From Flavobacterium sp. (lineage in GTDB: Bacteria > Bacteroidota > Bacteroidia > Flavobacteriales > Flavobacteriaceae), in assembly GCA_030152225.1 (NCBI GenBank), contig JASLHL010000130.1, positions 1 to 9,711 of the forward strand: a stretch of DNA of 9,711 nt. The letters run 5' to 3'. The notes beneath the pieces are model-generated. The model did no database searches and had not been told where the DNA came from. It worked only from the letters and a program-made list of their open reading frames with translations. A program made the position numbers and the translations under genes. This document shows positions 7,054 through 9,711 of the stretch, piece by piece. Position 1 is the first letter of the stretch. Each line of letters begins with the position of its first letter.

Positions 7054-7280
7054 CGATAAGTAAAAGAAAAACGTTAATTTTAGTAAAGCTAAACGGTTTT
7101 AACAGAACAAAAAAGTAATTTCCCTGTGTTTCTTTCCTTTCTTTAAAATACCTAATATTAGCGATTGTATGATCTACTCCCTAGGGCTTATCTTTATTTC
7201 TAGCATGAGACAATTAATAAGGTGGGAGTAACAGAGCGTTACTCGCCTTTCATGAATTAAAATCCTCTAGTACTATTTGT

Positions 7281-8399
7281 ATGCAACTACCAAACCACTG
7301 GCACCAATTTATTGCGCTTTTTCATAAAAAATTTGATTCAGCACTCGTTTTTGATTCTATTCGCATTTTTGAAGATAGCCTAGCAGTTAACGAACGATAC
7401 AACACCCATGAATTTGACATTTACCTCCCTCACTATCTTCCAATAGCCGATGATTCTGGAGGTCAGGTTGCTGTTATTTCCAAAGATGAAGCAGATACTA
7501 AAGTATATCTTACGTCTTATGGCACATTAGAGAAGGGTGACTTTCAAGTGCTCGATCGCGATTTGATCCATTGGATGCAACGAAAATTTCCCTTTGAGCA
7601 AGCGCCCAAAATAAAACATCTACAACAAACAGAAGAACAGCAGATTCACTATGATTTTGTTGCACAACAACTACATCAAAAAAGTAGTTTATATCCCTCG
7701 ATCTTTCACTTTTGGGATGATACGTATTCCATTCCAACTATAGGATTACCAGAAAATTATCCCACTTTAGCTACCTTGCTTGCTTTTCAGGAAGGTTATG
7801 CCTTTAGTCGAAATCTAACGGAATCACTTTGTGGCACACAAGAAGGTGACTTTAACTCGAATTGGCTCGTTATTGCTACAAACTATTTTGCAGATCCTTT
7901 TTTTATTGATTGGAGGGAAGCTGAAGAAAATTTCCCTGTTTATTTTGCCTTTCACGGCGCAGGTACTTGGAGACCGATACGCATTGCGGCGAGTATCTCA
8001 GCTTTTAAACAGACTCTTCGCACCTTGTTTGATGCTCGTTTTGATCAACAAGAACTAGCACTTTTAGTGGAACAAAGGGAACCGTCCACGAATGAGTTTT
8101 GGATGGAAGTGTACCAAAATGTAGTAAGCAATATTGAAAATGAAAAGAACCTAGAGTCTGGAATTCCTACTGATGATACGCATTGGCGTGAGGCTGCGTT
8201 ATACATTACGGCTTTAGGTCCCAATAAAATGAAAGTCATTGCTCTGTTAAAAGAACACTATAACCTCTCTGGAGCAGCGGCCCTCCAACTGAGTAAAAGT
8301 GATCGCATACTGTATAAGGAGGGTTGGTTCAAATGGATTCAACAGGAGTATGATCATGTGGTGCAATTGGGTGCTACGGCGGAAATTGTACTGCGCTAA
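7281..8399 (+). CDS. SUKH (SMI1/KNR4)-like protein with C-terminal ribosomal L7/L12-type domain
   Basis: This 372-aa protein has no signal peptide or membrane helix and should be cytoplasmic. Residues about 20-105 resemble a SMI1/KNR4 (SUKH) fold: YLPIADDSGGQVAVI and VYLTSYGTL fit the usual 'lPIg-dggG' core. Residues about 155-256 look like a second SUKH segment, with WLVIATNYFADPFFIDW (195-211) and the AASISAFKQTL tail (236-246). The last about 64 residues (309-372) match the ribosomal protein L7/L12 C-terminal domain: GPNKMKVI (313-320), a short helix, KEG (346-348) and GATAEIV near the end, with almost gap-free spacing. SUKH proteins often act as immunity proteins against secreted toxins, but no toxin or secretion gene is adjacent, so this role is inference. 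ATG 7281 is the first plausible start. A weak hairpin follows the stop. Confidence 0.85.
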   Translation: MQLPNHWHQFIALFHKKFDSALVFDSIRIFEDSLAVNERYNTHEFDIYLPHYLPIADDSGGQVAVISKDEADTKVYLTSYGTLEKGDFQVLDRDLIHWMQRKFPFEQAPKIKHLQQTEEQQIHYDFVAQQLHQKSSLYPSIFHFWDDTYSIPTIGLPENYPTLATLLAFQEGYAFSRNLTESLCGTQEGDFNSNWLVIATNYFADPFFIDWREAEENFPVYFAFHGAGTWRPIRIAASISAFKQTLRTLFDARFDQQELALLVEQREPSTNEFWMEVYQNVVSNIENEKNLESGIPTDDTHWREAALYITALGPNKMKVIALLKEHYNLSGAAALQLSKSDRILYKEGWFKWIQQEYDHVVQLGATAEIVLR

Positions 8400-8422
8400 A
8401 GCAACACCTTTGCTCGATTTTT
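8400..8422 (+). terminator. Weak terminator-like hairpin after SUKH gene
   Basis: AGCAA (8400-8404) pairs with TTGCT (8410-8414) across a 5-base loop, and a run of five T follows at 8418-8422; more T-rich sequence lies beyond. The stem is short and A/T-rich, so it would be weak alone. The position directly after the stop codon supports a termination role. Confidence 0.3.
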
Positions 8423-8593
8423 CCGAACGCTTTTTTTGTTTATTTTTCCCCCTCTCATCCCTCACCTTTATTTCCGTTTACAACAACAAAAAAAACTTTC
8501 TCATTCTTTTAAATTAACCGAAAAAAAAAGACTATTTTTTTATCTTAGTATAAAGAATTATTTTTCATTTTTATAACGACACAACAAACAGCC

Positions 8594-9277
8594 ATGAGAA
8601 GCTTTACTATACTGCTACTACTCCTAACGAGTACTCCTTTTTTATACAGTCAAAAAAATACCTTTATCAGTTATGAAATTGGACTTAGCCATACCAAGTA
8701 TTCTTTTCATGGAAATACAAATTTAGCTTTATCAGCACGAGTTGAGACTGCTATTCCCATGGGGCTTATTACCCAAGAGATCACCAAGAATTTTTACGTT
8801 GAAACAGGTTATACAACTGATTACACCATTTTTAGTTTTGTTGATAAGACAGCAGACAAGGAGTATTGGTATTCGTTATTTTATCGAAATGGAAAACAAA
8901 TTCCACTCCGAGTTCAATTTAGATTGCCCTTATTTAATCATAAATTCAGTTTATATACCCTCTCGGGTGTTTCCTATTCATTTGGATTAAAAGAAAATAA
9001 TTTAGGAATGAACAACAATGACTATTTTACCGTTACTGATTTCTATATGCAGCGCGATTTTTTCTTAGGTCAACTTGGTGTTGGTTTGGATTTCAATTGT
9101 GGCAAGAACATTTATATAGGGGTAAAGTTCCAACGTGATTTTGCCTTCCAAGACACCGTAGATATCAAAGGATATATTGAAAATCAAACCCCTTTTTCCA
9201 TAAGACATCGAGCACATGCTAGTATGTTTAGCTTTCGCGTGGGGTATCGTATTAGTAGCCTCTGGAATACTAACTAA
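8594..9277 (+). CDS. Outer-membrane beta-barrel protein, 227 aa
   Basis: A Sec signal peptide (MRSF, TILLLLLTSTPFLYS, predicted cut before Q20) is followed by about 208 residues of alternating polar and hydrophobic/aromatic strands typical of small outer-membrane barrels: FISYEIGLSHTKYSF, FYVETGYTTDYTIFSF, FSLYTLSGVSYSFGL, GQLGVGLDFNCG and IYIGVKFQRDFAF. The last strand, MFSFRVGYRISSLWNTN, places aromatic residues near but not exactly at the C-terminus. It fits the general Bacteroidota outer-membrane beta-barrel (porin/OmpW/PorT-like) group, but no specific family can be named, and it is too short and divergent to call PorP/SprF. ATG 8594 is the start; the A/T-rich leader shows no Shine-Dalgarno. 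It appears monocistronic, with the pstS-like gene 152 bp downstream on the same strand. Confidence 0.85.
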   Translation: MRSFTILLLLLTSTPFLYSQKNTFISYEIGLSHTKYSFHGNTNLALSARVETAIPMGLITQEITKNFYVETGYTTDYTIFSFVDKTADKEYWYSLFYRNGKQIPLRVQFRLPLFNHKFSLYTLSGVSYSFGLKENNLGMNNNDYFTVTDFYMQRDFFLGQLGVGLDFNCGKNIYIGVKFQRDFAFQDTVDIKGYIENQTPFSIRHRAHASMFSFRVGYRISSLWNTN

Positions 9278-9361
9278 TTGTTGATCTCCTCTAGCTTATA
9301 ATTTGTTTTGATCTTCGATAAATCTATGCTGCGATTTGCTCTTTGCTGTAAACCATAACCT

Positions 9362-9419
9362 AACATCGTTAACATATTGATAATATTGGAGTAACCTTTA
9401 CGTTAAAGTAAACGATGTT
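9362..9419. promoter_or_regulatory. Inverted repeat preceding the pstS-like gene, possible regulatory structure
   Basis: AACATCGTT (9362-9370) and AACGATGTT (9411-9419) are perfect 9-bp inverted repeats. Between them lie two small perfect hairpins, ATATT-GAT-AATAT (9374-9386) and CTTTA-CGT-TAAAG, ending at about 9407. The right arm ends 10 bases before ATG 9430 and covers the alternative in-frame ATG at 9415. This could be an operator or a leader RNA fold controlling phosphate uptake; no recognised Pho box was identified, so regulation is inference. Confidence 0.4.
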
Positions 9420-9429
9420 TTTTGTGGTA

Positions 9430-9711
9430 ATGAAACAGCTATACATTCATACACGAAAAAGTCTGCTTATTTTATCGGCTTTGCTCCTTATATCCTGTGG
9501 AGATAAGAACCATTCCATCAAGATGAAGGGATCCGATACAGAGGTGAACCTTGCGGTAAACTTGGCAGAAAAATACACCGAAGTAGATGCTACCTTTAGT
9601 ATTGCGATATCGGGTGGAGGATCTGGAATTGGGATTACTTCTTTACTAAATGGACAGGCGGACATTGCCAATTCTTCTCGTCCTCTCTCAGAAAAGGAGA
9701 TTGAGCAATTC
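9430..9711 (+). CDS. pstS: PstS-family phosphate ABC transporter substrate-binding lipoprotein, 3'-truncated by window edge
   Basis: The first 94 codons of a periplasmic phosphate-binding protein run to the window edge. The N-terminus is a lipoprotein signal peptide (MKQLYIHTRK, hydrophobic core, lipobox LLISC with Cys23), so the protein is anchored instead of free as in E. coli PstS. The mature start has MKGSDTEVNLA (about 33-43), the PBP-like phosphate-binding loop; SGGGSGIGI (about 64-72) and LLNGQADIANSSRPL (about 75-89) are hallmark PstS motifs, SSR contributing to the anion site. It would deliver phosphate to a PstCAB permease, probably encoded downstream outside the window. Start choice: ATG 9430 gives a normal signal peptide; in-frame ATG 9415 would add MFFVV and overlaps an inverted-repeat arm. 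Paralogues bind other oxyanions or act in sensing, so substrate is likely, not proven. Confidence 0.88.
   Translation, partial: MKQLYIHTRKSLLILSALLLISCGDKNHSIKMKGSDTEVNLAVNLAEKYTEVDATFSIAISGGGSGIGITSLLNGQADIANSSRPLSEKEIEQF

Noticed and set aside
8518..8552. A-run followed by T-run before the outer-membrane protein gene
   Set aside because: Could be a pure A/T hairpin, but without G/C pairs it does not support a terminator call; more likely A/T-rich promoter DNA.
9415..9429. Alternative ATG start for pstS
   Set aside because: It overlaps an inverted-repeat arm and adds MFFVV ahead of an already standard lipoprotein signal peptide; kept only as a possibility.

Overview
The window looks like a chromosomal segment from a Bacteroidota bacterium, most likely a Flavobacteriaceae member (Myroides/Flavobacterium-like; genus is inference). 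The evidence is a type B type IX secretion (T9SS) sorting domain, low GC with long A/T tracts, general lack of Shine-Dalgarno sequences, TAnnTTTG-type promoter elements, and short envelope proteins with the -YSQ signal-peptidase sites common in this phylum. No phage, insertion sequence, CRISPR array, rRNA or tRNA gene was found.

Layout, left to right. (1) 1-735 (+): the 3' part of an uncharacterised gene whose start lies outside the window, convergent with (2) 817-1482 (-): an uncharacterised lipoprotein. (3) 1483-2060: a long gap with no convincing gene. (4) 2061-3662 (+): a membrane-anchored, stand-alone glutamate synthase-like FMN/Fe-S protein (GltB2/YerD-like), followed by a terminator-like hairpin that begins inside its last codons. 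(5) 3663-4203: a long gap with two TAnnTTTG promoter elements and a start-less reverse-strand reading frame of 64 codons ending in a 13-bp hairpin. (6) 4204-5856 (+): a secreted T9SS type B cargo protein. (7) 5857-6168: a convergent gap holding an 80-bp nested inverted repeat. (8) 6169-7053 (-): a four-helix membrane protein with a large extracytoplasmic domain. (9) 7281-8399 (+): a protein with two SUKH (SMI1/KNR4)-like segments and a C-terminal ribosomal L7/L12-type domain. (10) 8594-9277 (+): an outer-membrane beta-barrel protein. (11) 9430-9711 (+): the 5' end of a PstS-type phosphate-binding lipoprotein, probably the first gene of a pst operon continuing past the edge.

The genes are mostly single transcription units with large gaps and alternating orientation. 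They do not form one pathway. The common theme is the cell envelope: two lipoproteins, an outer-membrane barrel, a T9SS cargo protein and two inner-membrane proteins. The observations most worth following are the SUKH-L7/L12 domain combination, the two structured intergenic blocks (3875-4069 and 5908-5987), and the inverted repeat touching the pstS start region. I saw no clear evidence of a complete new multi-gene system.
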